DNA from: Nitrosomonas marina
GTDB lineage: Bacteria > Pseudomonadota > Gammaproteobacteria > Burkholderiales > Nitrosomonadaceae
Assembly (NCBI RefSeq): GCF_900110145.1
Contig: NZ_FOCP01000004.1
Span: forward strand, 124,001-188,000
Length of the DNA stretch: 64,000 nt
Direction of reading: 5' to 3'
In this document: positions 16,502-25,874 of the stretch, piece by piece
Layout of the letters: each line of letters opens with the position of its first letter
How positions within the stretch are numbered: the stretch's first letter is position 1
Notes under the pieces: model-generated
What the model was told of the DNA's origin: nothing
Seen by the model: the letters and a program-made list of their open reading frames with translations, nothing else
Database searches by the model: none
Made by a program: the position numbers and the translations under genes

Positions 16502-18223
16502 ATGAGCCTATCAATCCACACAAATATTGGTGCATTAAATAGTACGCGCCATTTATCTGCGACAGAAACGCACCTGAATCGTGCGCTGGAACGGCTGTCA
16601 TCGGGATTGCGTATTAATAGTGCTCGCGACGATGCTGCCGGTCTGGCGATATCTGAGCGAATGACTTCTCAGATACGCGGCTTAAATCAGGCGACACGAA
16701 ACGCCAACGATGGCGTTTCCATGTTGCAGACTGCAGATGGCGCACTGGCTTCAATATCAGACTCAATACAACGTGTTCGTGAACTTTCTATTCAGGCAGC
16801 AAACGCTACCAACAGCCTCAGCGACAAAAAAGCACTGCAGGAAGAAGCCAACCAGTTGATTCAGGAAATAGAAAGAGTTTCATCAACAACTGCATTTAAC
16901 AGCGAAAAAGTATTTGATCACACGGGAGGCAGCGTTCTGGGTGATTCCAGCCAGCTCGCCGTTATGTACGGTTTGCAAAACGGCTGGCTGGAGCAGGCTG
17001 AAAGTTTAATTCAGCAATACTACGGAATCACAGCCGATGGCGCTGACATTGATATCGAATTGACTACGTTCACGGACGGAGCCGGTGGTGTAGCTGCTCA
17101 GGTTGTGGGCATGATACCCGGCAGTTTTACCGGAAAAGCAACCGACGTCAAACTGCAAATTGATATGAGCGACTTTACGCCGCCCAATTTACCGAATGGA
17201 GGCACCGCACCAATCTACAATGACAGGATCATAGCGCATGAAATGGTCCATGCGGTTATGTACCGCAGTATGAACATCGCCTCAATGTTCGACCCGGCGG
17301 TAGATCAAGAATGGTTTCTTGAGGGTACCGCCGAATTTATTCATGGGGCTGACGAAAGACTGCAATCCTCAATAAATAGCATCGGGATTGGTGGTGTCAT
17401 GGCCCTGGCGGGTAATTTTGGTTCTGCTGGCGGCGCATGGGGTGGCAGTTCAGATGAGTATTCAGCTGCCTATGCAGCTGTCGGTTATATGCATCAGCAG
17501 ATCAAAGCAAATGGGGGTTCAGGCATAAAAGATGTCATGATCCATCTCAATCAAAATCAAAACGCAACGCTTAACGACGCCATCAATGCCGCTTCTGGCG
17601 GATTATGGGCCAGTGCTGATGCATTTAATGCGGATTTCGTAGCCAATGGAGCCGCTTATATTGCCGGTTTAAATCTGAGTGATGAAGATACCGGCGCAAT
17701 TGGTGGTGCTAATGTGGATGGCGGCGCCGTCAGGACAGCGGAGAGCGTCATACAAAACAGCAGTTCCAGAGGTGGAACGAATCCATTAAGCGGATTCAAT
17801 GAAGTATGGGAAAATATTGCACTCAATGTACCAGGTAATGAAAAAACCTTACAGGTAGGTGCCAATAAAAATGAAACACTTGATGTATCATTTGGTGCAG
17901 TCAATACTGCGGCAATGAGTATCAGCGATATTGATCTTATCAATAATGCCGGCTTTGCAACCTTTAAAATGGATCTTGCATTGGACCATATCAATAAAGA
18001 AAGAGCCAGAATAGGAGCACAGCTCAATCGCCTGGAATCAACTATTACCAATAACCAGACCAGTTCGGAATCTATGACAGCAAGTCGGTCCCGCATTCAG
18101 GACGCTGATTTTGCGATAGAAACTGCTACGATGACAAAAACACGAATCATGCAGCAGGCAGCCACAGCTATCCTCGCACAGGCAAACTCGAGCCCCGAGA
18201 TGATGCTTGCTCTACTCAGGTAG
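16502..18223 (+). CDS. Flagellin with inserted zinc metallopeptidase domain (flagellinolysin-type)
   Basis: This 573-residue flagellin keeps both filament-forming ends. The N-terminal D0/D1 helices (1-140) include RINSARDDAAGLAISERM, and the C-terminal D1/D0 (about 480-573) includes GAQLNRLEST and SRIQDADFAIETA. Between them the hypervariable region is replaced by about 300 residues that look like a gluzincin peptidase: HEMVH at 246-250 and, 24 residues later, WFLEGTAEFIHG, where Glu274 would be the third zinc ligand, the pattern of M9-type collagenases. Established knowledge: flagellins of this design (flagellinolysins) assemble into filaments bearing thousands of active proteases. The protein would be exported by the flagellar type III system, with no signal peptide. 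The gene stands alone with no strong Shine-Dalgarno. Confidence 0.92.
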   Translation: MSLSIHTNIGALNSTRHLSATETHLNRALERLSSGLRINSARDDAAGLAISERMTSQIRGLNQATRNANDGVSMLQTADGALASISDSIQRVRELSIQAANATNSLSDKKALQEEANQLIQEIERVSSTTAFNSEKVFDHTGGSVLGDSSQLAVMYGLQNGWLEQAESLIQQYYGITADGADIDIELTTFTDGAGGVAAQVVGMIPGSFTGKATDVKLQIDMSDFTPPNLPNGGTAPIYNDRIIAHEMVHAVMYRSMNIASMFDPAVDQEWFLEGTAEFIHGADERLQSSINSIGIGGVMALAGNFGSAGGAWGGSSDEYSAAYAAVGYMHQQIKANGGSGIKDVMIHLNQNQNATLNDAINAASGGLWASADAFNADFVANGAAYIAGLNLSDEDTGAIGGANVDGGAVRTAESVIQNSSSRGGTNPLSGFNEVWENIALNVPGNEKTLQVGANKNETLDVSFGAVNTAAMSISDIDLINNAGFATFKMDLALDHINKERARIGAQLNRLESTITNNQTSSESMTASRSRIQDADFAIETATMTKTRIMQQAATAILAQANSSPEMMLALLR

Positions 18224-18399
18224 CATCAATCAAGAAAAATCAAACAAAATTGAAACCATCCGTCAAAGTGACGTTGTTACGTTATATCGCTTGACCCTGC
18301 AGCATTCCGCCGGGGCCACTCAATCAATTACTTTATTGCAATTTCAACAGGTCTAGCGCATATTCAAATCCTGATCGCACATATGCTTACATTCGATAT

Positions 18400-19812
18400 T
18401 TAATCTTTTGAATGTTCAGCGATATAAGCTTTTATAACTTCCACGTCTACGTCTTTGATTGCATATCGCTGCGGCAAGTTTTCCAGGTTTTCATAACCCG
18501 CAGGCCGCGGTGGTTCCTGTTCGATGGCTTCTTGTATACTTTCAGAAAATTTGGCTGGCTGCGCAGTTTCCATACAAATAAGCGGCACTTCCTGCTCGCG
18601 CAATGCCTGACCGACCCTTAATCCATCCGCGGTATGCGTATCTACAAGCACTTGATATTTATCGTAGATCTCTCGTATCGTAGCGATACGGGCCGCATGG
18701 TTACTGTTTCCGGAAACAAAACCGAAATCTTTGATTTTTTTAAACATTGACGAATTAGACAAATCAAAAGCCTGCCCCTTGTCAACAGCAGACCATAGCT
18801 CGGTAACCTTTTCTGCGTCCCTGTCGGTCAGATCATAAACAAAACGTTCGAAATTGGAGGCCTTGGAAATGTCCATTGACGGACTGCTGGTATGTTTTGT
18901 CTCACGTGTTGTACGTGGTCGGTAAATACCTGTTTTAAAAAATTCATCCAGCACATCATTCTCATTTGTCGCCAGAATCAGCTGACGGATTGGCAACCCC
19001 ATCATGCGCGCGACATGGCCCGCACAAATATTACCGAAGTTTCCAGAGGGAACTGCAAACGACACTTCTTCCTCATTAGATTGCGTCGCTGCAAAATAAC
19101 CCTTGAAATAATACACAATCTGCGCCACGACACGCGCCCAGTTAATCGAATTCACCGTACCAATGCGTTGGGCCTGTTTAAATGCATGATCGTTGCTCAC
19201 CGCCTTGACTATATCCTGGCAGTCATCAAAAACACCACGAATGGCGATGTTGAAAATATTTTTTTCCTGCAAAGAAAACATCTGGGCAGTCTGAAAACGG
19301 CTCATTTTTCCATGCGGCGATAACATAAAAACACGAATTCCCTGTTTTCCACGCATTGCGTATTCTGCACTTGAACCGGTATCGCCCGATGTCGCACCCA
19401 GAATATTAAGCGTTTCGCCGCTTTTACCAAGCGTATATTCAAACAAATTACCAAGCAATTGCATGGCGATATCCTTGAATGCCAAAGTGGGTCCATTTGA
19501 CAGCGCAAGGATATGAAAACCGGGTTCCAGCGTCTTGAGTGGTGTAATATCGTCATTACCAAAGATCTCCGCCGTATAGGTACGAGCGATTATCGCCTGC
19601 AGATCATCTGCAGGAATATCATCGGCAAAGCGTGACAGAATCTCAAAGGCCAGCGATTGATAGGTCATGCCACGCCAGCTTTCCAACTCATCAGCGCCTA
19701 TTTTTGGGTAGGCTTCCGGAATCGCAAGTCCGCCATCTGGTGACAGACCGCTGAGTAAAATTTCTGAAAAAGATTTGGGCGGCATACCACCACGTGTTGA
19801 AATATAGCGCAT
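18400..19812 (-). CDS. thrC: Threonine synthase
   Basis: ThrC converts O-phosphohomoserine to threonine with pyridoxal phosphate in the cytoplasm. The 470-residue protein has the N-terminal YISTRGG motif of the long (type 1) enzymes, the PLP-lysine motif LAFKDIAMQLLG near residue 112, the phosphate-binding GATSGDTGSSAEYA loop and the AVPSGNFGNICAG segment. It is the last gene of an alaA, hom, thrC run on this strand, 73 bp after hom, the usual betaproteobacterial order. The 3' end faces the flagellin gene across 176 bp in which I see no convincing terminator. Confidence 0.96.
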   Translation of the reverse strand: MRYISTRGGMPPKSFSEILLSGLSPDGGLAIPEAYPKIGADELESWRGMTYQSLAFEILSRFADDIPADDLQAIIARTYTAEIFGNDDITPLKTLEPGFHILALSNGPTLAFKDIAMQLLGNLFEYTLGKSGETLNILGATSGDTGSSAEYAMRGKQGIRVFMLSPHGKMSRFQTAQMFSLQEKNIFNIAIRGVFDDCQDIVKAVSNDHAFKQAQRIGTVNSINWARVVAQIVYYFKGYFAATQSNEEEVSFAVPSGNFGNICAGHVARMMGLPIRQLILATNENDVLDEFFKTGIYRPRTTRETKHTSSPSMDISKASNFERFVYDLTDRDAEKVTELWSAVDKGQAFDLSNSSMFKKIKDFGFVSGNSNHAARIATIREIYDKYQVLVDTHTADGLRVGQALREQEVPLICMETAQPAKFSESIQEAIEQEPPRPAGYENLENLPQRYAIKDVDVEVIKAYIAEHSKD

Positions 19813-19885
19813 CTTGAATTAATTCAAAAAGTTAAAACACTGCAATTATGATACGTCAGCAATCGCAGATTGGTTATATATTTAA

Positions 19886-21202
19886 TCAGTTGTTTAATTC
19901 TTCAATACGAATACGCGTCACTTTTCCCGTCACCACCGGCAAGGCTTCTATTGACTGAATCGCTGAATTGGTATTCTTTTCTGTGGTTTTGTGGGTCAGC
20001 ATAATAACGTTTACCAGTTTTCCTTCATCAACACTTTCCTTCTGAATAAAAGCGCTGATGGATATATCGCATTCCGCCAGTAAACGGGTGATTTCGGCCA
20101 GAACACCGGGTTTATCGATGACCTGTAATCTCAGATAGCAAGCTGATTCAACTGCATCCATTGGCAACACAGGCGTGTCTGACAGCAAATCCGGTTGAAA
20201 CGAAAGTGTCGGCACACGGTGCATCGGATCGGCTGTCTGCATACGTGTGACATCAATCAGGTCCGCAATCACTGAACTGGCTGTCGGTTCAGCACCAGCG
20301 CCCGCACCGTAATACAATGTTGTCCCAACGGCATCCCCCTTGACGACAACGGCATTCATGACGCCTTCCACATTGGCGATCAAACGGCTTGCGGGCACCA
20401 GCGCCGGATGAACGCGTAACTCAATACCCTGCTCAACGCGCCGTGTGATGCCCAGTAATTTAATGCGGTAACCCAGTTCCTCGGCATAGCTGATGTCTTC
20501 CTGTGTCAGTTTGGTTATCCCTTCTATATAAACTTTATCAAACTGTACTGGAATACCAAAGGCAATTGCAGACATAATGGTAATTTTATGCGCAGCATCA
20601 ATACCTTCAATATCATAGGTCGGATCAGCCTCAGCATAACCCAGCTTTTGCGCCTGCTCCAGCACCGGCGTGAACGGCAGTGAATTTGCGCGCATCTCGG
20701 ACAAAATGAAATTTGCAGTTCCATTGATAATTCCTGCTATCCATTCAATCCGGTTGGCTGTCAGGCTTTCACGTAACGCCTTGATAATTGGAATGCCACC
20801 AGCTACAGCAGCCTCAAACGCAACCATGACGCTTTTTTCACGTGCTGCAGCAAAAATTTCAGTACCATGATTGGCCAGTAGCGCTTTATTAGCGGTCACC
20901 ACATGTTTACCTTGCGCAATAGCCGCCAGTATCAGGTCTTTGGCTATGGTTGTTCCCCCGATCAATTCGACGATGATATCAATTTCTGGATTGTTTACAA
21001 CATCCTGCGCATTATCAGTGACCGTTACACCTCCTTCGGCAATGCCACGGGCGCGGTCCAGGTCCTTGTCTGCAATCATGGTCACGACGATACCCCGACC
21101 TGCACGACGCGCAATTTCTTCCTGATTACGTTTTAACACGGTGTACGTGCCACCTCCCACGGTACCAACACCAAGTATGCCAACTCTTATCGGTTTCATC
21201 AT
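19886..21202 (-). CDS. hom: Homoserine dehydrogenase
   Basis: Hom reduces aspartate semialdehyde to homoserine with NAD(P)H, the branch step to threonine and methionine. The 438-residue protein has the Rossmann loop GILGVGTVGGGTY at the N-terminus, the catalytic region with GIINGTANFILSEM and YAEADPTYDIEGIDAAHK (about 165-220), and a C-terminal ACT domain (about 355-435, beginning LRLQVIDKPGVLAEI), which normally gives threonine feedback inhibition. It is monofunctional, without an aspartokinase domain. Two adjacent ATG codons make the exact start uncertain by one residue. It sits between alaA and thrC. Confidence 0.96.
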   Translation of the reverse strand: MMKPIRVGILGVGTVGGGTYTVLKRNQEEIARRAGRGIVVTMIADKDLDRARGIAEGGVTVTDNAQDVVNNPEIDIIVELIGGTTIAKDLILAAIAQGKHVVTANKALLANHGTEIFAAAREKSVMVAFEAAVAGGIPIIKALRESLTANRIEWIAGIINGTANFILSEMRANSLPFTPVLEQAQKLGYAEADPTYDIEGIDAAHKITIMSAIAFGIPVQFDKVYIEGITKLTQEDISYAEELGYRIKLLGITRRVEQGIELRVHPALVPASRLIANVEGVMNAVVVKGDAVGTTLYYGAGAGAEPTASSVIADLIDVTRMQTADPMHRVPTLSFQPDLLSDTPVLPMDAVESACYLRLQVIDKPGVLAEITRLLAECDISISAFIQKESVDEGKLVNVIMLTHKTTEKNTNSAIQSIEALPVVTGKVTRIRIEELNN

Positions 21203-21278
21203 TTCAGTTCTAGAACAATCCTATTGAATTAAAAATTAAGTCCCATGCATGACATTCAGTAAAAATGCATGATTTGCA

Positions 21279-22505
21279 TCAGGTTGCATGCCGCTTACGA
21301 TAGCGGTGCAGAAAATGGGCAATACGACTGACGGCTTCTTTCAAATCATCTATATTTGGCAGGAAAACCACGCGAAAATGATCAGGATTCATCCAGTTGA
21401 ATCCACTGCCCTGCACAACCAATACTTTTTCCTCTAATAATAAGTCGAGTATCAATTGCTGATCATCCATAACCGGATAAATTTTGGGGTCCAGTTTTGG
21501 AAACAGGTACATTGCTGCTTGAGGTTTATAGCAACTGACTCCCGGAATATCGGCAAGCAATTCCCAGGCGACGTCGCGCTGACGTTTAAGGCGACCGGTT
21601 GGCAGTGTCAGATCATAAATACTTTGATAACCGCCAAGTGCTGTTTGTATGCCGAACTGTGACGGCACATTCGCACACAACCGCATGGACGCCAACATAT
21701 TCAGGCCGGCAATATAATCCTCGGCGTGATTTTTTTCTCCCGAGACAATCGCCCAGCCGGAACGAAATCCGGCTGCACGGTAATTCTTGGACAGACCATT
21801 AAAAGTAATAAACAGAATGTCATCAGCCAGAGATGCTATAGAAGTATGCGTTGCGTCATCATAAAGGATCTTGTCGTATATCTCGTCTGAGTAAATGATC
21901 AGTTGATGCTGACGCGCAATTTCTATCAGTTCGAGCAAGAGCGCCTTGGGATAAAGCGCACCCGTCGGATTATTGGGGTTTATGAGGACAAGGGCGCGTG
22001 TACGATCATTGATTTTAGATCGAATATCATCCAGATCCGGCAGCCAGCCGGCTTCTTCATCGCAGACGTAATGTCTTGCGACACCTCCGGACAGCACGAC
22101 TGCTGCCGTCCACAATGGATAGTCCGGCATTGGAATCAGAACTTCGTCGCCATTATTCAACAGCGCCTGCATTGCCAGCACCACCAACTCTGAAACGCCG
22201 TTGCCAATAAAAATGTCGTCCATCTGGACGTTGGGTATTTTTTTCTCCTGAGAATAATGCATGATCGCTTTGCGCGCCGCAAATAAACCCTTGGAATCGC
22301 AATACCCGGAAGCTGCCGATAGATTATGAATTACATCCTGTAGAATTTCTTCGGGCACTTCAAAGCCAAACGTGGCCGGATTGCCAATGTTAAGCTTGAT
22401 AATATGATGGCCGTCCTCTTCCATCCGTCGGGCACGTTCTAGTACAGGACCACGAATGTCATAGCAGACATTGGCTAATTTGCTGGATTTTGTTATTGAT
22501 CGCAT
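21279..22505 (-). CDS. alaA: Alanine-forming aminotransferase (AlaA-like)
   Basis: This class I/II PLP aminotransferase aligns along its length with E. coli AlaA, which makes alanine from pyruvate and glutamate. Shared segments are KSSKLANVCYDIRGP at the N-terminus, LNIGNPATFGFEVP, GYCDSKGLFAARKAI, PNNPTGALY and the PLP-lysine motif FNGLSKNYRAAGFR. ATG 22505 was chosen because it reproduces the AlaA N-terminus; the frame stays open to 22523. No clear Shine-Dalgarno is visible. It is the first gene before hom and thrC, 76 bp from hom. In other betaproteobacteria this position is annotated simply as a PLP aminotransferase feeding the same pathway. Confidence 0.92.
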   Translation of the reverse strand: MRSITKSSKLANVCYDIRGPVLERARRMEEDGHHIIKLNIGNPATFGFEVPEEILQDVIHNLSAASGYCDSKGLFAARKAIMHYSQEKKIPNVQMDDIFIGNGVSELVVLAMQALLNNGDEVLIPMPDYPLWTAAVVLSGGVARHYVCDEEAGWLPDLDDIRSKINDRTRALVLINPNNPTGALYPKALLLELIEIARQHQLIIYSDEIYDKILYDDATHTSIASLADDILFITFNGLSKNYRAAGFRSGWAIVSGEKNHAEDYIAGLNMLASMRLCANVPSQFGIQTALGGYQSIYDLTLPTGRLKRQRDVAWELLADIPGVSCYKPQAAMYLFPKLDPKIYPVMDDQQLILDLLLEEKVLVVQGSGFNWMNPDHFRVVFLPNIDDLKEAVSRIAHFLHRYRKRHAT

Positions 22506-22698
22506 GTTCACAAAATTTATCATCGGTTGACCAGATGCTTGCTAGCAATTCTACCGAGTTACCACCCGGTTTTGATATGCAACAATTTCCCGTCATCGGA
22601 ATAAAGATAACTGCTCATTATATTACGTATTGAAGGCCAGACAAAATCAGTATGCAGTATTTAAAGGTGTTTTTACTAAACTGCGCTAATTTATACGG

Positions 22699-24258
22699 TC
22701 ATTGCTTATCTTCCACATTTTTTAGAATGCGACGCACAATTTCTGTCGATGAAATACCTGGTGTATAGTCAAGTTCCCTAATCATGGTTTTCGGCAGCAT
22801 ACTGCATTGGCGATATTTATCTGAACGCTCCCGCTCATCGGCGCAGGCAAACGTATACATATCGAAACCATGTTGCTGCATAAATTCGATTGTCGCATTT
22901 ACGGGGCTTTCTGTGATTACGGTATCTACATGTCTGCAGGCGGCAACAGCAGCCGCCCGCTCCGTCTGCGTCATCACCGGTAATTTACCTTTGTTCTCCA
23001 GAACACGTTGATCCGAAACGACGCATACTGTCAAATGTGTACCCAGCGATTTTGCGGCCCGTAAAAAATTAATATGACCTACATGAAACAGATCAGCCAC
23101 CATACGCGTATAAACTCTTTGCTGCGGCCTGTTCTGAGGCCAATGCGGTAATACCTGCCCGGTTCGCGTTATAATACGTTCGAGCCATTGCCTTGCACGC
23201 AGTACCTGTACATCGTCCGGATCTTTGATGGCAATCTGGTATGCATAACTCCATGCCTTGATCAAATCACCCGACAACCAGCTTTTGACCAGACGATGAT
23301 AGCCATAACAACGTACCAGTGACGTAAATTTCTTTAGATTGAGAGATGAAATCACCGTATCCCAGAACGGATTCGGTGTACGCCAGTCTCCGTAAAACGA
23401 TGTTAATATTTTCTCCGGCTGCTCGGGATACCAGATTTTTCCTAAAGGTGTAGTACGTTGTGTCAGATCAAAATTCGGAAAAACCGTAACCCTCTGATAA
23501 TCTTCTGAATAGTTTGGCAACATAAAACCGCCGACAATCTGTTGATTATTACATTTCTCCAGACCGCAAACATCCAGGGTGATGCCGGATTCCTGATGTA
23601 TAAAGTCGCGATAATTCTGGTACCCGATACGCAGTGGCACTGCTGACCAGCCATGTTTTTCCAGCACTGCACAACATTGTTCAAACAATGGCAACCAAAC
23701 CGCTATATCGATATCCTTGTCGAAATCGAGCAGCTTGCCTTCTCGCTCCAGCCCCAGCAAAGTTCCGGCATATGGGAATGCAGGAATCCCTTCCCCGGAA
23801 AGCATGGCGCAGGTCGACCATAACAACTGCTCGGCATGCCCCGAGGCGAAAATACTTTCACCAGCAACCCGTGGTTTCTTTTTTTTCTTCGGTGCCGGCA
23901 CTTTCCCTGAACGCGTCAACTCTGACAGTTGATCCAGGGCCTTGCCAAAATATTCCAGCGATCGCTGCAGATCCAGGGTATAGAAATAAGATGTACCTAA
24001 CAAGTGCGCCCAATGTGCTTTCTCTGCTTCGTTTCCGGCTGCTAGAAAAAGTTGCCTGGCATATACCGGAACTTCCTGCGCACGGTCTGTACGCAATGCC
24101 CAAGCACACCACAGCCGTGCCACATCTGCATGCAAAGGCAGTTTCTTTTTCAACACATTTAGCAAGTCACCCGCTTCTTCAAGGCGACCCGCTTCAATGT
24201 TTTGTTTTGACTGCAGCAGGGCCTCACTGTCCATTTTATTCAATGTAATTTTTTTCAT
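22699..24258 (-). CDS. LicD-like phosphotransferase fused to a cytidylyltransferase
   Basis: This 519-residue protein has three parts. Residues 1-120 are helical and TPR-like. A middle LicD/nucleotidyltransferase-like domain (about 140-300) carries YAGTLLGLEREGKL followed by DFDKDIDIAVW, the acidic metal-binding pattern of LicD-type phosphocholine transferases. The C-terminal 139 residues form a cytidylyltransferase with the nucleotide-binding HVGH at 392-395 and ISSTEIV at 502-508, as in glycerol-3-phosphate, ethanolamine-phosphate or choline-phosphate cytidylyltransferases. The fusion suggests one polypeptide activating a small alcohol phosphate with CTP and transferring it to a surface glycan. 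No signal peptide or transferase partner is adjacent, and the acceptor is unknown. Confidence 0.75.
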   Translation of the reverse strand: MKKITLNKMDSEALLQSKQNIEAGRLEEAGDLLNVLKKKLPLHADVARLWCAWALRTDRAQEVPVYARQLFLAAGNEAEKAHWAHLLGTSYFYTLDLQRSLEYFGKALDQLSELTRSGKVPAPKKKKKPRVAGESIFASGHAEQLLWSTCAMLSGEGIPAFPYAGTLLGLEREGKLLDFDKDIDIAVWLPLFEQCCAVLEKHGWSAVPLRIGYQNYRDFIHQESGITLDVCGLEKCNNQQIVGGFMLPNYSEDYQRVTVFPNFDLTQRTTPLGKIWYPEQPEKILTSFYGDWRTPNPFWDTVISSLNLKKFTSLVRCYGYHRLVKSWLSGDLIKAWSYAYQIAIKDPDDVQVLRARQWLERIITRTGQVLPHWPQNRPQQRVYTRMVADLFHVGHINFLRAAKSLGTHLTVCVVSDQRVLENKGKLPVMTQTERAAAVAACRHVDTVITESPVNATIEFMQQHGFDMYTFACADERERSDKYRQCSMLPKTMIRELDYTPGISSTEIVRRILKNVEDKQ

Positions 24259-24425
24259 TACTCTGATTGATATGCTTGAAATATAGTTTTAATTTGATAA
24301 TATTGAGAATCAATCCTATTATTATTTGTTTTATTATAAAAGATTTACAATTCAGCAGCGATAGATTGATCCGCAATCACATAATTGTAAACAATATTTA
24401 TTCTATTGGAGGAAAGGAGGCACGT

Positions 24426-25085
24426 ATGGCAGTGGATATTATTAATCGCCCGAATATCGGTTCTTCGGGTTTAATTGAGATTATTGACGGTTTTGAATTC
24501 GAAGGTTTCGGCTCCGGCGGATTTGGTGATGATGATTTTCTTTATATTGGTGATGAACTGGATAATTTCATTCAGGCCGGCCCTGGAAACGACGAACTTG
24601 AGGGAAACGACGGTAATGATGAATTACTTGGCGGTGACGGCAACGATATAATCGATGGTGATTCCGGCAACGACACTCTGGATGGCCAAGGTGGTACCGA
24701 CAAACTATTTGGCGGCCTCGGTGATGATATTCTGCTTGCGGGTGGCGCGGGGGATAATCCACAACTGAACCGCGACCAATTACAGGGAGACCCTCGCAAT
24801 CTGGATGGAAGTGTCATCGGCGGTGAGCCAGGTAATGACATTTTCGGTTTTTATGATCTGGGATTTTATCGCGTCAATGATTTTGTTCCAGGCGAAGATC
24901 TGTTATTTTTCGATGCGGAGAAAACCGGAATTGATAATATCGGAACGCTGGTTGGGCTCATCAGTGATATTGATCAAAGGGATGATGGTGTGACCGTTCA
25001 TTTTGGTTCAGATGCTGCATGGATTGACCTCGTCGGCGTCAATATCAACGATATTACAGCAGATATGGTTATCTTCAGTATGTAA
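24426..25085 (+). CDS. Small RTX (haemolysin-type calcium-binding) protein
   Basis: This 219-residue acidic protein has glycine/aspartate nonapeptide repeats of the RTX kind over about residues 50-105 (units such as GNDGNDELL, GGDGNDIID, GDSGNDTLD and GGLGDDILL), which bind Ca2+ in a parallel beta-roll. It has no N-terminal signal; RTX proteins usually leave by a type I secretion system with a C-terminal signal, but no such exporter is encoded in the window. The frame is open from 24267, but ATG 24426 has a very strong GGAAAGGAGG upstream and is clearly the start. No enzymatic domain is visible, so the function is open. Confidence 0.85.
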   Translation: MAVDIINRPNIGSSGLIEIIDGFEFEGFGSGGFGDDDFLYIGDELDNFIQAGPGNDELEGNDGNDELLGGDGNDIIDGDSGNDTLDGQGGTDKLFGGLGDDILLAGGAGDNPQLNRDQLQGDPRNLDGSVIGGEPGNDIFGFYDLGFYRVNDFVPGEDLLFFDAEKTGIDNIGTLVGLISDIDQRDDGVTVHFGSDAAWIDLVGVNINDITADMVIFSM

Positions 25086-25108
25086 TCTCAATACTACAGA
25101 CACAATAT

Positions 25109-25147
25109 ACTATCAGCGCTCCAGGCGCTGTTTGGACGCCTGATAGT
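25109..25147. terminator. Hairpin between convergent RTX and cyclo-ligase genes
   Basis: An imperfect inverted repeat (left arm ACTATCAGCGCTCCA, right arm TGGACGCCTGATAGT) closes about 11 of 15 pairs. A plus-strand T-run follows at 25163-25169. It lies where two transcripts meet, so termination is likely. Confidence 0.45.
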
Positions 25148-25174
25148 ACACAGATAATATTCTTTTTTTAATTT

Positions 25175-25837
25175 TCAGACGACGGCATTGTTCTTCGCAC
25201 ACAACTCGGCCGGAATCTGCTGCAGCAGTTCTCGCCCCGCCTGAAAAATACCCATTTCAGTGATTACATAATGCATTGCAATATCGTGGAGCTGAGGATG
25301 AACGTTCTCCAGTCGCTGCATTTCAAATGCGACACCAATGGTCATCGGACACACTGAGAACGTTGCCAGCGTGCGGTCATAGTAGCCGCTACCGTACCCT
25401 AATCGATAGCCCTTTTGATCAAATCCGACCATTGGAACAATCAGAACATCCGGCTGGATACACCGCGTTTCATGTGGCACAGGGATATCGTAGGCGCCCA
25501 GGCACATAGGTGCATCCGGCCACCACTCCCGAAAATGCATTGGTTTATTTTTCCCCACGACCTCCGGCAGAGCGAGTACCGCGCCCGCCGCCATAAAATC
25601 ATGCGCTGCAGGACGTGGATCGTATTCACCGCGAAATGGCCAGTACAGGCCTATTTTTTTTTTGCGCAAATTTGGAAATCCTTGTTGCAACAAGCTGGAA
25701 ATCGCTGTACTCCACCGCTGATTATGTGCCGATGCGATGGCCAAGCGTTCTGCTATGATGCGTTCACGCTCGCGTTTTCGCCAGGCTTTCCAGTCTTTCA
25801 TGGCATGCGTCTGATAGTTTGAGCTATCAATAAACAC
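25175..25837 (-). CDS. 5-formyltetrahydrofolate cyclo-ligase
   Basis: This enzyme of one-carbon metabolism converts 5-formyl-THF to 5,10-methenyl-THF with ATP. The 220-residue protein has the family features: a basic N-terminal helix, LYWPFRGEYDPRP (about 83-96), LALPEVV, and the ATP-binding GFDQKGYRLGYGSGYYDR motif near residues 138-155. The start shown is a GTG at 25837; an ATG 12 codons later is an equally possible start, and neither has a clear ribosome site. It follows mutY by 37 bp and is the last gene of the AsmA-mutY-cyclo-ligase run. No 6S RNA, often found upstream of this gene, fits in the 37-bp gap. Confidence 0.93.
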   Translation of the reverse strand: MFIDSSNYQTHAMKDWKAWRKRERERIIAERLAIASAHNQRWSTAISSLLQQGFPNLRKKKIGLYWPFRGEYDPRPAAHDFMAAGAVLALPEVVGKNKPMHFREWWPDAPMCLGAYDIPVPHETRCIQPDVLIVPMVGFDQKGYRLGYGSGYYDRTLATFSVCPMTIGVAFEMQRLENVHPQLHDIAMHYVITEMGIFQAGRELLQQIPAELCAKNNAVV

Positions 25838-25874
25838 GTCATTGATAGCGATTGCGGAAATTGTGAAATGATAA

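Noticed and set aside
18224..18399. Terminator between flagellin and thrC
   Set aside because: Only a 5-bp stem (CGTCA-AAG-TGACG) without a T-run was found.
24267..24425. N-terminal extension of the RTX protein
   Set aside because: The extension is Ile/Asn-rich, AT-rich non-coding-like sequence, and a very strong ribosome site precedes the internal ATG at 24426.
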